Source: Cucumis sativus (Eukaryota > Streptophyta > Magnoliopsida > Cucurbitales > Cucurbitaceae). From it: DNA of 64,000 bases. Both the position numbers and the translations under genes were made by a program. Below the pieces are notes generated by a model. It made no database searches and was not told where the DNA came from. It was given only the letters and a program-made list of their open reading frames with translations. Shown in pieces: positions 28,459 to 40,129 of this stretch (positions are counted from its first letter, which is position 1; each line of letters opens with the position of its first letter). Location of the stretch: positions 1,550,001 through 1,614,000 of the forward strand of contig NC_026660.2 of the NCBI RefSeq assembly GCF_000004075.3. The letters are read 5' to 3'.

Positions 28459-29067
28459 ATGAGGATGGAGTCCAATCACCACCGTCCGCGTCCCCCTCGC
28501 CTCCTCCTCGACCCCGACACGACGGCACCACCGTCAAATGGAAGCAGAACGCGAAATTCATATAACAATGAAGCCAATTTCGATACAAACATGGTGATAA
28601 TTCTTGCCGCGTTACTCTGCGCACTGATTTGCGCTCTAGGATTGAACTCAATCGTCCGGTGCGCCCTCCGCTGCAGCCGACGGTTCGCCTTCGAAACAGG
28701 CGGCGGCACAGCCTCGCGTCTCACCGCTACAGGGCTAAAGAAAAGCGCATTACGCCAAATCCCGGTCGCCGTGTATGGGTCGGAAACAGGCCTAGAGATC
28801 CGAGAAACGGATTGCCCTATCTGCCTAGGAGATTTCATGGCCGGCGAGAAAATAAAAATACTCCCGAAATGTAACCACGGATTTCACGTTCGATGTATCG
28901 ATACCTGGTTAGCTTCCCACTCATCATGTCCGACATGTCGTCAATCACTGCTGGAACAACAATCCGTTTCGGAATCGGCGGTAACCGAGGCGGGTAATCG
29001 AGGCGCCGGAAATTCATCGGCTAGCGGGCAAGGTGAGATCTCGATAACCGTAGATGGAATTACCTGA
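28459..29067 (+). CDS. ATL: ATL-family RING-H2 E3 ubiquitin ligase
   Basis: Membrane-anchored E3 ubiquitin ligase of 202 residues with an uninterrupted coding region, as usual for the ATL family. In order: a short Pro/Arg-rich N-terminus, one transmembrane helix (about 45-66), the GLD-like block (GLKKSALRQIPV, 92-103), and a canonical RING-H2 domain with zinc ligands C119, C122, C138, H140, H143, C146, C157 and C160. P136 lies before the third cysteine and W150 is the usual E2-contact Trp. The C-terminal tail is Ser/Glu/Gly-rich. A second ATG two codons downstream is an equally possible start. Upstream, a GTAAG donor at 28073 and several acceptors (28155, 28418) suggest a leader intron. ATL genes often respond to stress or defence signals, but nothing here proves that. 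The substrate is unknown. Confidence 0.93.
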   Translation: MRMESNHHRPRPPRLLLDPDTTAPPSNGSRTRNSYNNEANFDTNMVIILAALLCALICALGLNSIVRCALRCSRRFAFETGGGTASRLTATGLKKSALRQIPVAVYGSETGLEIRETDCPICLGDFMAGEKIKILPKCNHGFHVRCIDTWLASHSSCPTCRQSLLEQQSVSESAVTEAGNRGAGNSSASGQGEISITVDGIT

Positions 29068-31720
29068 TTTCAAGGCTTTGCATTTTGTTTCCATTTGCAC
29101 ATAAATATTCTTTAATTGTTTTCAGTTTTTTTCTTAGCGTTTTTTAAGTAATAATAATCTGGATTATACACTAATTAATACAATTAGTGCTTAATTATGA
29201 GTTATGTATAATAAATAACCGCATAAATTGCAACTTTTTTTTTTTTTTTTTTGAAAAATTTAGGTTAAACTTTTTTCTTTTACCACACATGTTTGAGTGA
29301 GGATTTTAACCTCCACTTCATTTGATATATTTTATCTCATTTTTCTCGTTAAATTAAATATATGATTACTACATTTTTATCCTATAGTCACTTTATATGT
29401 CTTACCGTTATAGATAAATGTTGTGTTTTTAAGGGATTGAGAAGTTGGCATTGATGATTATCCTCAAATTACTTCACCAACAAGGCATAATTCCTACTTG
29501 TACAAATATTTAATAATTGTCCTGGTTCATCCTTGTTTCAATTTAATTTGAGTAACATTTCATATTAAATAAACTAACAAATTGAGATCAAGTGAACCAA
29601 CAATATTATATCTTACTCACTAATATTTATTAGTTAAATTAATTTGATTTTATTAGTTTCTTAAAGAAAAAGATGACATTATAATGGCTAATTAAGGTTG
29701 TTAGTAACCACGTGCATTTGTAATTAAAAATTATGTTAATCTTATTTAAATTGCTGCCAAATCTAAGAATTAAATACATTTTTTTCCATAGACTACTTCA
29801 AACATAGGCTAGGCTTAGGTATATATTTATTAAGTTTAAAGTGTGTGTATATGTATATATATATAGAGAGAGAGATGTATATTTGTTATGTTACAGTTTT
29901 AATTATGGCACACATTCATATCTCTCTCCCCATTATTGTACTCAACAAAAGTAACCTTAATTTATTTTTACAATTTTGAAGAAAGTTAGTTTGGGCAATA
30001 AAAGAGTTTTTTGCCCTCTAGAGTTGATTAATTTATATATTTACCATAAAATGAAAACCAAGCACTATGTGATGTTTTAAGTAATTGAATTATGTTGATC
30101 ATATATTTGTTTTTTTTTTTTTTAACAGAGATAATTTAAAAAGTGTGTTGTTTATCAATATATTGTATATGAGATCTACTCAAATCCATAATCAATAAAC
30201 GAAATCTTTAAATGTGTAGCTGAAAATAATTGAATCAATTGTGTTTAAAAATTACCTCAACTCACTCACTTTTTTCATGTACTTTTATACACTTTCAATT
30301 TTTGTCTTCAAATGTCAAAAATCATTCTAATTAACCTTAGTCAAGACTAATAAGGATAACAAAACAATAATACAAGAGTAAACAACCTCATCAAATTATA
30401 CTTGCAAATTGTGTTAACTAAATGTGACTAAAAATTAACAATCCAATTGATTGCTCTACTAATGAAAACTCGATAATAATTGAATTGTTGTGATATTGAA
30501 AAAGAAAGAAAGACTTCGTGGGAATGAAAGGGTGTGGAGAGAATTTTTGAGTTGATATAAGATGTGACAGATCCTTATAAAGAATAAACAATATTAGTAG
30601 ACATAGTTAGAGTAGATGATGTAGAATAGGCTTTGTAGAATTAATATGAATTTAATGTGGTTAGGTGAGTAGAAATGTGTCATTTATAAGAGGTAAATAA
30701 TTTAAGTATAAGCATTGATTAAAACAAAATGGAAAAAAAAGGGTCCACAAAACATAAATGGGATGGGGGAATTGAATGATGAAGTTTAATTGAGAAAGGC
30801 AATTCCAACCATACTTCTTTCTCTTTCTCTTAACCAAAGGAGAAACCCAAACTGCCAAATTAAAACAACTTTAAAATTTATTAACTTTCCATGGCTTCTT
30901 TTTTGGAATTTTGTTATTTTTAATGCTCATTGCCCCCCAAAAAAATCAACTATGTTTTCATTTTTTTTCTCTTTTAGGACAACAAACGCAAATGCAAAAC
31001 CCAACCATAAAAAGAAAGAGAAGAAAAGCATCAAAATGAGTCTTCAAACCCATGTCGTTTACTAATGAAAATTACGAGCATGAGTAGCTAACTCACGTGC
31101 AAAAAAGTTACATCTACGATTACCCTAGCGAAAACCAAATACGAAACCTATGTTATCAAAATAGTAATATTAGAAGTTGTCTTTCTTCCATTACCAAAGT
31201 TTCAATATTTATCATTTACTTTTTTTTATCATTATTATTAGATGACTAAATAGTTATTTATGAAAATGGAATGAGCTTCCACCATAAAGATCAAAAGTTT
31301 AAGGCTCTTCATTACGTAGTTGTTGTATTTTTTAAAAAAATACTAATATAAATATGTAGTTTGTATATTATTTTAGGTTGCACGTCTCAATTATTATATA
31401 TAGTAGAAAAATAATAAGGATTCATATGTACATGTAACAACTAACACTTTATACTAAACTAAGATCATTACCTAACAATTTTACAGTTTTCTGAAGAGAG
31501 GAAATTAAATCTTTAATTAAAAAAAACTTTCAACAATTGTTGAGGAAACATAATTTGACGAAATCCGTAAAAATATCATGAAAACAAGCTCGAGCTGGTT
31601 CTAACTAATTTTAAAGAATATAATTTTTTTTAAAAAAATAAATAATTAAAATGTTTAAAATCGAAAAGATTGAAAACTAATAAATGAAAAGTGGAAACAA
31701 AACTGAGTCCCCATATGACA
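29068..31720. other. Non-coding stretch downstream of ATL
   Basis: AT-rich DNA with the ATL 3' region at its left end, poly-T runs near 29237 and 30111, and a TA/GA microsatellite near 29850. No open frame shows a recognisable domain. A primarily noncoding ACCAAAGG/AAACCC-type patch near 30830-31060 is open but has no protein-like composition. Confidence 0.45.
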
Positions 31721-32640
31721 TGTCACAGACTCTTCTTGTTGCTTGCCAGCTTTCCATTTTCTTTACATATTGGTCTCGCAAGGTGATCTGTTAACTTTTC
31801 GTTAGGAGTACCATAAAATAATAATATCATGTGTATGGTGGAAGACACCTAATCTAATGATCTCTTAGGAACACTCATAGTCTGATAATTTCGAAGGAAC
31901 ATACAACATATTGAGCTGCATGTAATCCTGCCAGACCACATATAGAGACTAACAGATTGGTGATCCCGTCATATGCACACTATCATAAAGTTGTATAAGG
32001 TGGTGATCCCAAGGGACACTGTACATGTGGAATACCCGACCTAACAACTAAAGTTAATAGACACCACAACCCAAAAGCATGTAACAATCATCATAAACAT
32101 GACATGAAACATTGTTTATAATCATGTAATCCATAAAACATCCATAGTCACCATAATACATTAGGCATTAACTACAACATCTCATTATGCATTTTTAGCT
32201 ACCATCAACAACCCAATTAAACAGTTAACAAAAATTTAAATAACTTAAATTAATAAAATTAACAATGGCAAAAAAGTTCCACAAATCAAGTTTCCAAAGT
32301 TAACTAATTGAACTGTGAAGGAAAAAATTCAATTAGAACTAAAATTGCAAAAAATTATCATTTTATGGGTATATCCAAAACCCATAAAAAATGCATCAAA
32401 ATCTTACAAAAGGTAGCTAAAAAAACTAAAATCCGCTTGGCTTGGGAGGAAGAGGCACAACTTCACTCAACTCGAAAAGATTGGCTCGGTGAGGGACGCA
32501 TGACTAAGAGGAGGCCCTTTGGCTTGCGTCGGCTCGGGTGGAAGGATGTGCGACTGAGCGGCGTGGGACGAAAGCCTGTTCGTTTCGTGTAAGGGGCTCG
32601 ATTGACTTGTGAATGCTACTGCTTGAACAGAAAGCACAGT
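31721..32640 (-). mobile_element. Probable degraded LTR-type repeat with GC-rich patch
   Basis: The left edge reads TGTCACAGACTC, so the minus strand ends GAGTCTGTGACA, a typical LTR terminus of Ty3/gypsy type. Inside are two similar segments, TTGGTGATCCCGTC and GGTGGTGATCCCAAG (about 31960-32020). A marked GC-rich patch (about 32430-32600) lies in otherwise very AT-rich DNA. The right boundary is not clear and I found no convincing target-site duplication. The two short open frames over the GC-rich patch have no protein-like signature. Confidence 0.35.
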
Positions 32641-33887
32641 TTACTATATTTTGTAAATATGTTATGAAGTTTATCATTTTTGACAATTTCTCTAATTATT
32701 ATTATTGTATTATCCTTTTTCCTAATATTTTTTCAATAAATTAATTAAAATCTCATCTCTTCCCTCGATGGAGAACATAATTTTGAAAGCACCATAATCT
32801 CATGGTGAACATATGCTAAACAATAGAACACATAAAACACGATATCTTAAAAAAAAAGAAAAAAGAAGAAGTAAATTCTAATTTTATCTTTTACAAGAGG
32901 AAACAATATAAATGATTATTTTACTAATTATAATATTTTATAAAAAAAAATTAGATACAAAAAATAAATAAATTTTACATATATCACATGTGGTATAAGT
33001 TAGTGTATATATAAAAAAAATGTCTGAAGTAACATGTAATATATTAGATGATGAGATTTATTTTTAATTAAGCAGATGTATGAAGTTAAAGTAATTGATA
33101 AATCAAGTTGTTATTTTTATAATTATTTTGATATATATAAACAAAAATGGATATAGTAATAGCCTAATAATTGAGATGAATCCCCACAAGTAAAAAGTGG
33201 AAATTTCAATATTTTCATAAGAGAATCATTATTTAATATATATTCCTTCTCCTCATGGAATGTGACAAAGCTAATCAACCAAAAAAAAGTACATCACAAT
33301 GCTTTGTGCTAATGTACCACAAGTTAATTATATATAATTCTTCCCCTCTTAAAAAATAAAGTTTATATAATTCATTAAATTTGTGACCATACAAAAATAT
33401 GTGTAACAAATTTGCAATATATAGTACAAAACATTTAGAATACAATTATTAAAACAATATGCTTGGTTCAAAAAAGTTATTCAAAAAGACAAATCATGGT
33501 TGTTGATGAATCTTGCAAAGAGAGAAAATGTTGTTCCTTTTTTTAAAAAAAATATCTTTTCTAATGTTATTCCTTCCTTCTAATATTAGACAATTTGATT
33601 GAATTTGAGGAATAAAATTTTTTTCTACAAAATTATTAATTGAAGAAGTGGGAGGATTTTTAATTTTGTAAAGAATATAAAATTATTATTAATAAATGTG
33701 ACGTTAATTATTGTTAAACTAAGTTTGATAAATTAGGGAGATAACTTGAGTTGGCTAGCAATTATTGAAAAATAATAATCATCATTTATAGAAAATGAAA
33801 CTCGTTGTGAGTTGACTTTAGAATCAAGGTAAAAAGATTTAAAAGAAAAAAACAAAAGAAGATTGGAGTAAGAGACTCGAGAACAAA

Positions 33888-34082
33888 CTAGACCTTATCT
33901 ATCTGCCTCTGTTGGGTTGTGGTTGAGTTTCTTATGTTAGCTTGAGAGGTAGAAACGAAGCATAGAATAGACCTAGCATGCCTAGTTTCATAATTATATT
34001 GAAGAGATGTAGATCGCGATCCCATTAAGGGCAAGACAAGAAGCAAACTAAAGAATATAAGTCTGCAAATTCCAATTATCAA
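33888..34082 (-). CDS. Possible small secreted peptide ORF, unrecognised
   Basis: A 64-codon open frame starting with MIIGICRLIFFSLLLVLPL, which has the charge and hydrophobicity of a signal peptide, followed by a basic, Ser/Thr-rich tail ending RQIDKV. I do not recognise a CLE, IDA, RALF, PSK or other known peptide motif in it. Codon bias and promoter offer little support, and such an ORF can arise by chance in AT-rich DNA. Treat it as a candidate only. Confidence 0.15.
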   Translation of the reverse strand: MIIGICRLIFFSLLLVLPLMGSRSTSLQYNYETRHARSILCFVSTSQANIRNSTTTQQRQIDKV

Positions 34083-34504
34083 AACATACGGGACTTTAAT
34101 TGCAAACTAATTAAAGAGGGTTAAATTTAATACTAATAAACTACAATAGTATAACTCACAAAATAGTTATACTTACATGGCTGTTGGATATATAAAATAC
34201 ATTGTAGGTGAATGACTTTAGGACAAAAACAACATATAACAAAAGAAATTTTGAAAAGGAAGAGAATCTTCAATTATAAGAATGAGAAAAAATAAAAAAC
34301 TTTCCTAAAAGTTAGAATTTTATTTAAAAAATATGAAGTTTGACTGTTTGCTAGCCTTATTTATTTAAGAAATTAAAAAAAAAAAACCTTAGTTATTTAG
34401 GGCTCATGTGGTAACGTTCTCGTTCCCTTTTTCTTGAAAAAATAGAAACGTTATCCATTTTATAAGGAATTGGATAATTGTAATGGATGACCATTTGAGG
34501 AATA

Positions 34505-34625
34505 ATAATTAAGGATATAGCAACATTTAAAAAAAATTGCAAATATAGCAAAATTATCGTTGATAGACTTGTATCACGGATAGATTCGTATGATCTATCG
34601 GTGATAGACCAATTTAGGTTTGATA
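34505..34625. repeat. Degenerate relative of the fold-back element
   Basis: Contains AAATATAGCAAAATTATC, then GATAGACTTG and CTATCGGTGATAGACC, the same motif set as the fold-back element at 10341-10480. The arms are less symmetrical. Likely an older copy of the same repeat family. Confidence 0.4.
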
Positions 34626-36607
34626 AAGTGAGTGGTATAATGTTTAATTGATTTAGATGTAAATAAAATAGCATGAATAAAATAAAAAATAAATCTCAAA
34701 GAAAAGAAGAAAAGAAGAAAAAGTTATCAAATACATTTTCTATTTTTTTTTCAAGAAACAATATCAATTATCAAACACATTTATGATTCTTATTCTAAAA
34801 AATAAGAAGAAACAAAAAACATGAAATTGGGAACAAGAAATAGAAAATAGAAACATTTTCAAACAGGTCGTTAATGAAATATTTTGAAAATAAAAGTGAG
34901 TGTACTTTTTTATGTTATTTTAAAAATCCAAGATTTATGTATATTGAAAAAAAAAATCAAATAATTCAAGATGTTGCTTCCATGGTTAGTTTGCTATTTT
35001 AACTAAAAATTCATTAAATCTATATTTGGTAGAATTTGAGCAATATTCCAGATATTCAAGAATAAAGAACCAAACTTGTTTGTATTTTTTTCAAAGTAAA
35101 ACTATCAAATTCTATTCGAATATACATTAAAAATAAAAATAAAAATAAAAATGAATCTAATCTAAAATATATATTATGTATTTAATTAATTAGATAATTC
35201 CAAATTATTATTAAAAATATATATATATATATCATATATTATTTAATTATAAATTACCGATTAGTAAATGGTTAATGAGATAACGAACAATATTTGTAAT
35301 ATTTGCCATGCAGTTGTTGTAATATCTCGTCCAACAACAAAATTACCATATCTCCCTCAAGTTGGATTTATTAATTTTTTCTTTTTTTTTTTGCTATTTT
35401 CGCAGATGTTATCTCTAATTTTGCTTTCTAAAAAATCTTTCAATTGACCAAAGCAAACAAAATCGAGATAAATGGCAAAATCCAAGTTTTAGTTTGGACA
35501 AATAAGGAAGAACAAAGAAATGCTAATTTTAAAAATGACAAAAACCAAAAAATTAATAGAATAAAAAAAGAAGAAGGGAAATTGTGAACCACAGCTACCA
35601 TGAAATGTTCCACCCCGACTCAGTTGCTCGTTTCTGCCATGGATTGTGGTTGCAGTTTCTCGTTTCTACAAACTTGATTTACAGTTGATTGTACATAGAT
35701 TTTGAATTATTTGTATTTGATCCTCTATACCAAATAAAATCAACTTACTTCAAAACTGTTTGAAATACATTCTATTTTTATACTTTCTGATTGCAAATTA
35801 TATAAATTTAACTTATATCATGATCATCATACATCTATTAGAATTGTATCTGATGTGTTCTACAAGAAGAAACAAACCCCTAAAAACAAACTTGATTTTT
35901 ATTATACTTTTCAATTGCAAATCAATCATCAAAGTTTCTATATATTACATTTGATTCAAAGACTGTATACAACCAAAAGCTACCGTCCAGTTAAATTTAA
36001 TGATAGAGGGAAGGATATTGAAGTATAAAATAACAAATCAAAATCAAAATGGTGATAAACAAACTAAAGATGGATTAATGCTAAATATTTTTTCGAAACC
36101 GTCCATTATTCAAATTTCAAACTTTAGTTCCTTATCTTTTGATCCTATTCGATTGGAATCTACTAAGAAAATACATCATGTGACCATACCACATGTAAAT
36201 TGTGGTTTGTAAAAGTATATTTCATCTTCTTCTGTGCCACGTGTACAGCTTTTTTTTCTTTCTTTCTAAAATTAATTAAAAAAAAGGTGTCGTGTGTGAG
36301 AAATAAATAACTGCTGACAGTATATATTCAACATTTTACATGTTTTTTATAATTACTTTTTAGAACAAATTTCATTTGAATTTGTTTTGATTTGATCTAC
36401 AAACTCCAAACAATATCATTTACGTATTTCATTTTGGTCATATTAAACATTCATTTTAAGTTAACACATTGCATATTTTGCATGTTAATTAAAAAGACAA
36501 TAATACTAGATACAACAACTTAATGTGTTTATACCTTGTGATATTTAAGTTACCTAATCTATCATATTTTGTAATATTTATTTGCTAAATCTTTAGAGAT
36601 GTGCTTT

Positions 36608-36627
36608 TATATATATATATATATATA
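36608..36627. repeat. TA microsatellite, ten units
   Basis: Uninterrupted dinucleotide TA run of 20 bases in intergenic DNA. Likely length-variable between individuals. Confidence 0.85.
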
Positions 36628-37352
36628 ATGTTTAATTTATTTAGTTTTAAAAGTGCAGTATTTTAATAAATATTTTAGAAAAGTGAATATGGTTAACTAA
36701 CCATTAATTACCACATTTTTAGGTGAGGAATTAATTATTAAGAGTTAACAACTTTGATTGGAGTATTGTTGAACAGTGAGGGAATGAGGTCAATTCATTC
36801 CTAAATATATCATGATCCAATTTTTTTATCTAAATAATCAAAGGGTAATTATTATTATGTATATTTATATTTGAATATATATTGATATACATATCTATTA
36901 TCTGCCACCTTTCTAGATAAGATCATAAATAAATTAATTATCAAATCGGTGTTAATCATTTTTAATCCACTGCATTTAAATTGCCTTCCTGTATAAATTA
37001 TAATTATATTAATCCATTTTCATTAAATCAATATTAATACCATTTTTTATTAAATACATTTGAAAAAAAAAACTCAATTTTGCATTTATCAAATTATATC
37101 CTTAAACGAGTATTTAAATTTTTTGTAATTCAATTTCTCCTAATTTATGGCCTATTGTTAACAAAGAAAAGTTAATAAAAATATTCACGAAAATGCCAAA
37201 ATAAACCGAACTCAAGCTAGTGAGAGTGTGTAAGTTTGTATGTTGTTAGTTTGTTGGCCAATTCGTCACTAATCCAAAGATGCAAATTGGAGAATTCTTC
37301 AAACACTTAAATTTCACTTCTCAAAATATTTTCAATTTAGTCTTTGATTTCT

Positions 37353-38856
37353 ATGGCGATTTTAGGTTTCTCCTCTCTTTTGAAAGCACACAAACTCTAC
37401 AAAAATTTGCATGGATCATATCCCACCCCTTGGAAAGTTATACACAATAAAAACCAACCTCCTGCCTCCAATCCTAAGTGTGATAAGTGGTTTGATAGAA
37501 AACAAGCCCTAATTACTCTTCTAAATACAACGCTATCTTCAAATGCTTTTGCATAAGTGGTTGGTTGTGGAACCGCATAGGAAATATGAGAGATGCTTGA
37601 CAAACATTTCTCCTCATCACCACGCACGAACAAATATAGTAAATCTCAAAGACCGAGTTGAAATCAGTTACAAGGAAGTTAAGGCAAAATATTGATTCCT
37701 ATATTGGTCCAATTAAAGAGTTGGTAAACAAGTTGGTTGTTGTATAGGATGATTCAAAAAATCTAAAAATCTATACTATGCAACAAGATCAGGCAATTAA
37801 GTTCAATGAACTACATGCCATGTTAAATATTGAAATATTTTCTTGAAACGGAATCTAAAGTTGCAATGATGACAAACTTTGTAATCGTTACTCACAACGA
37901 ATGAAGAAACGAACCTAGTGAGGTAATTCAAGAACAACCAAATTATATTCTTCAAATCAATCGAATTCTTAACAATTTCACTCAAATCGATCCTTTGATT
38001 AAAATCTCATAAACAACAAAGTTCATTGTCAAGTTTGCACAAAGTTTGGCCATACGACTCTTGATTGTTACAATAGAATGCCTACGTGGTCACATCTACG
38101 ATCTATCGCATAGAGTAGATAGAGTAGGGTGTGATAAGAGCTCTACACCATCTTACTTTATTAGACCTAATTTGTCATTTGTTGGCAGAGTAATTCAATT
38201 TATGCACAGTCCAACTTTTATTCAACTTAGAATACGTCAAAGGGACTTTAAAAGCGGGTACTAATTTTAAGAAAGGATCATTTGCTCTATCTGCCTACTT
38301 AGACTCTAACGGACTGAAGATAAGTCAAATCGACAATCAACAACTAGTTTTACTATATTTCTTGGCTCTAATTCAGTGTCTTGAGTGTTTAAGAAACAAT
38401 AGAGTGTTTCAAGTGTTTCAACAAGCTTTATTGAAACAGAATATTGAGCATTTGTATGTATTTCTACCTCATGCTGTTTTATTATAGTATGAGAATCAAT
38501 TAGCTATTCAAGTAGCTCATAATTTGGGTTTCCATGATAGAGCAAAGGATATTGAGATTGATTTTCAGTTTATTAGAGAAAATGTTGATCCAAGGATTTG
38601 TGCCTGATCTTCATGCCTTCAACTCAACAACTTGCTTATCTTTTTAAGAAGGTCTTTATCTACAGATCGACTTAAATTTCTGTGTAACAAACTCATGGTG
38701 TTTTAGCCATTTGTTCGAGGGGGTGATAGTATATTAAACTTATATTATAATATACTATAAATTAATTAATTATAATCTCTCATCTCATTCTTGTATAAAT
38801 ATGTGAGAAATATTCATTAATAAATATGGGGAGATTTTACTTTCTGAAAGTCTTCA
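37353..38856 (+). mobile_element. Copia retrotransposon remnant with most of pol deleted
   Basis: Three parts of a Ty1/copia element survive in order. The gag N-terminal region (37353-37553, with LYKNLHGS and NPKCDKWFDRKQALITLLNT resembling the UBN2-type gag) is followed by stops. A gag zinc knuckle CQVCTKFGHTTLDC (38027-38068) fits CX2CX4HX4C. The far end of RNase H (about 38490-38595) shows VAHNLGFHDRAKDIEIDF and IRENV. A purine tract GAGGGGG (38717-38723) then leads directly into an LTR-like segment 38724-38856 that starts TGATAG, has a TATAAAT, and ends CTTCA. Protease, integrase, reverse transcriptase and the 5' LTR are missing. It is a non-autonomous, dead fragment; several frame breaks and stops are present. 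Confidence 0.8.
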
Positions 38857-39300
38857 GTATTTGCAATTTTATCGTTTGAATTAAAAGAATAAGTAGGAAG
38901 TTTTAAATAGTTTTTATCAAAATAGTTTAGATAAACATGAAGTTTTTTAATCGAAAAAATAGGAGAAAAAAAAGTTTGGATACTGATTTTTGCATAACTT
39001 TTTTGCTACCCAAAATCACTTTTGCACAAAATATAGTGTTTTGGCAAATTCAAAGAAAGTAATTTTAGAAAAATAACAAATCACTCTAAACTAATTTTTG
39101 AAGCATTATCTGTTTGGTGATGGTGAAAAAATGATTAATTGGGAATTACCGAATTATCTAAAATACCTTTTTTTTTTTTAGTAATTTGATAGTTCTAAAA
39201 TTATTTTTAATTTTAAAAGAAAATCAATTTAAAAACAATCTTAGAAGGATGGATATCACCTCACGTTTGATGAGTCAGCATAAATAAGATGACATGGAAA
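38857..39300. other. AT-rich spacer after the Copia remnant
   Basis: No gene seen. A stretch around 38990-39130 has AAAATCACTTTT/AGTAATTTTAGAAA-type complementary pieces, as in small inverted-repeat elements, but I could not define ends. Confidence 0.4.
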
Positions 39301-39390
39301 TAGAACTAATTTTAATTGGCCAGCGTTGAAGAAAGGCAGATGCCAAGCTGCGTGTGCGCCTCCGAACTCCATGCATATTCCTCACGCTAC

Positions 39391-39576
39391 CACGTGCCAA
39401 CTCAGCAATATATCCCGAACAACGTGGGACCCACTCATCGTGAACAAATCAACGGCCACGATCAAACCTCTCATCTCCCTTACCCATTTTTCTCCATTTT
39501 AATTCACCTTATTTTCGCGTGTAAAACTCGTGGAAATCCCCTCGACTCCACGTTCTTTTTTGCCTAAACACGTGGC
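39391..39576 (+). promoter_or_regulatory. G-box/ABRE cluster upstream of the 40130 gene
   Basis: Two CACGTG palindromes occur, at 39391-39396 and 39569-39574. The second lies within ACACGTGGC, the extended ABRE form. ACGTGGGACCCAC (39422-39434) lies between them. This spacing, 550-740 bases upstream of the start codon, and the relatively high GC content suggest a bZIP/bHLH-responsive promoter (abscisic acid or light), but no expression evidence is available here. Confidence 0.45.
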
Positions 39577-39683
39577 AGCTCCCTCTCCTGATCACCTGCA
39601 TTAACCTCCACCATAACCACAAGAAATCCACGATACCCAACTCGACAACACGGCAGGACGAGGATAATATCGTCATTGTGGAT

Positions 39684-39690
39684 TATAAAG
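39684..39690 (+). promoter_or_regulatory. Possible TATA box of the 40130 gene
   Basis: TATAAAG lies about 440 bases upstream of the start codon. This would imply a long leader or a leader intron, so the assignment is weak. Confidence 0.25.
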
Positions 39691-39891
39691 GAAGGAGTTG
39701 CAAAGAAATAAAATGATACGTAGCACAGAGGAGTAAAGTTATGGTGGTGAAAGAAGAACACGCGAAGCCCACGAGTTGAATACTTCGGGACTTTCAATCG
39801 AATTAAAAAAGAAAAAGAAAAAGAAAATCCAAAATTGACCATTTAAATTGGGAAGAATTTAGATTTTCGTTTTCGAGTAACGCGATTGGTG

Positions 39892-39949
39892 TAATCCTTT
39901 TCGGAAAAGAAAATCTTGATTAATCCTTTTCGGAATAGAAAATGTTGAT
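39892..39949. repeat. 29-base tandem duplication in the leader of the 40130 gene
   Basis: Two adjacent copies of TAATCCTTTTCGGAA followed by AGAAAAT and TTGAT, differing at two positions, plus a partial third copy (TTAATCCTTTCG) right after. It lies about 200 bases upstream of the ATG. Confidence 0.8.
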
Positions 39950-40129
39950 TTAATCCTTTCGATTTAACCAGTCTCGTTGCCTCCTCCACCGGCGCCGTCG
40001 TTGTTTGAATCAATCACAATCAGACTTTCAGCCCAAAAGCGATTTCAAGAATTATTAGGGAAGGCAATCAATCGTCTTCCCCATCCTTTCATTCTTCTTT
40101 AATTCGTCTCTCCACTCCAACCCAATCCA

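Larger units (their letters stand above)
32641..37352. other. AT-rich intergenic DNA
   Basis: Mostly AT-rich sequence without supported genes apart from the small candidate ORF and repeats listed separately. TA and poly-A/T tracts are frequent (for example near 35217). The right end leads into the Copia remnant; no 5' LTR matching that element's 3' LTR could be seen here. Confidence 0.45.
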
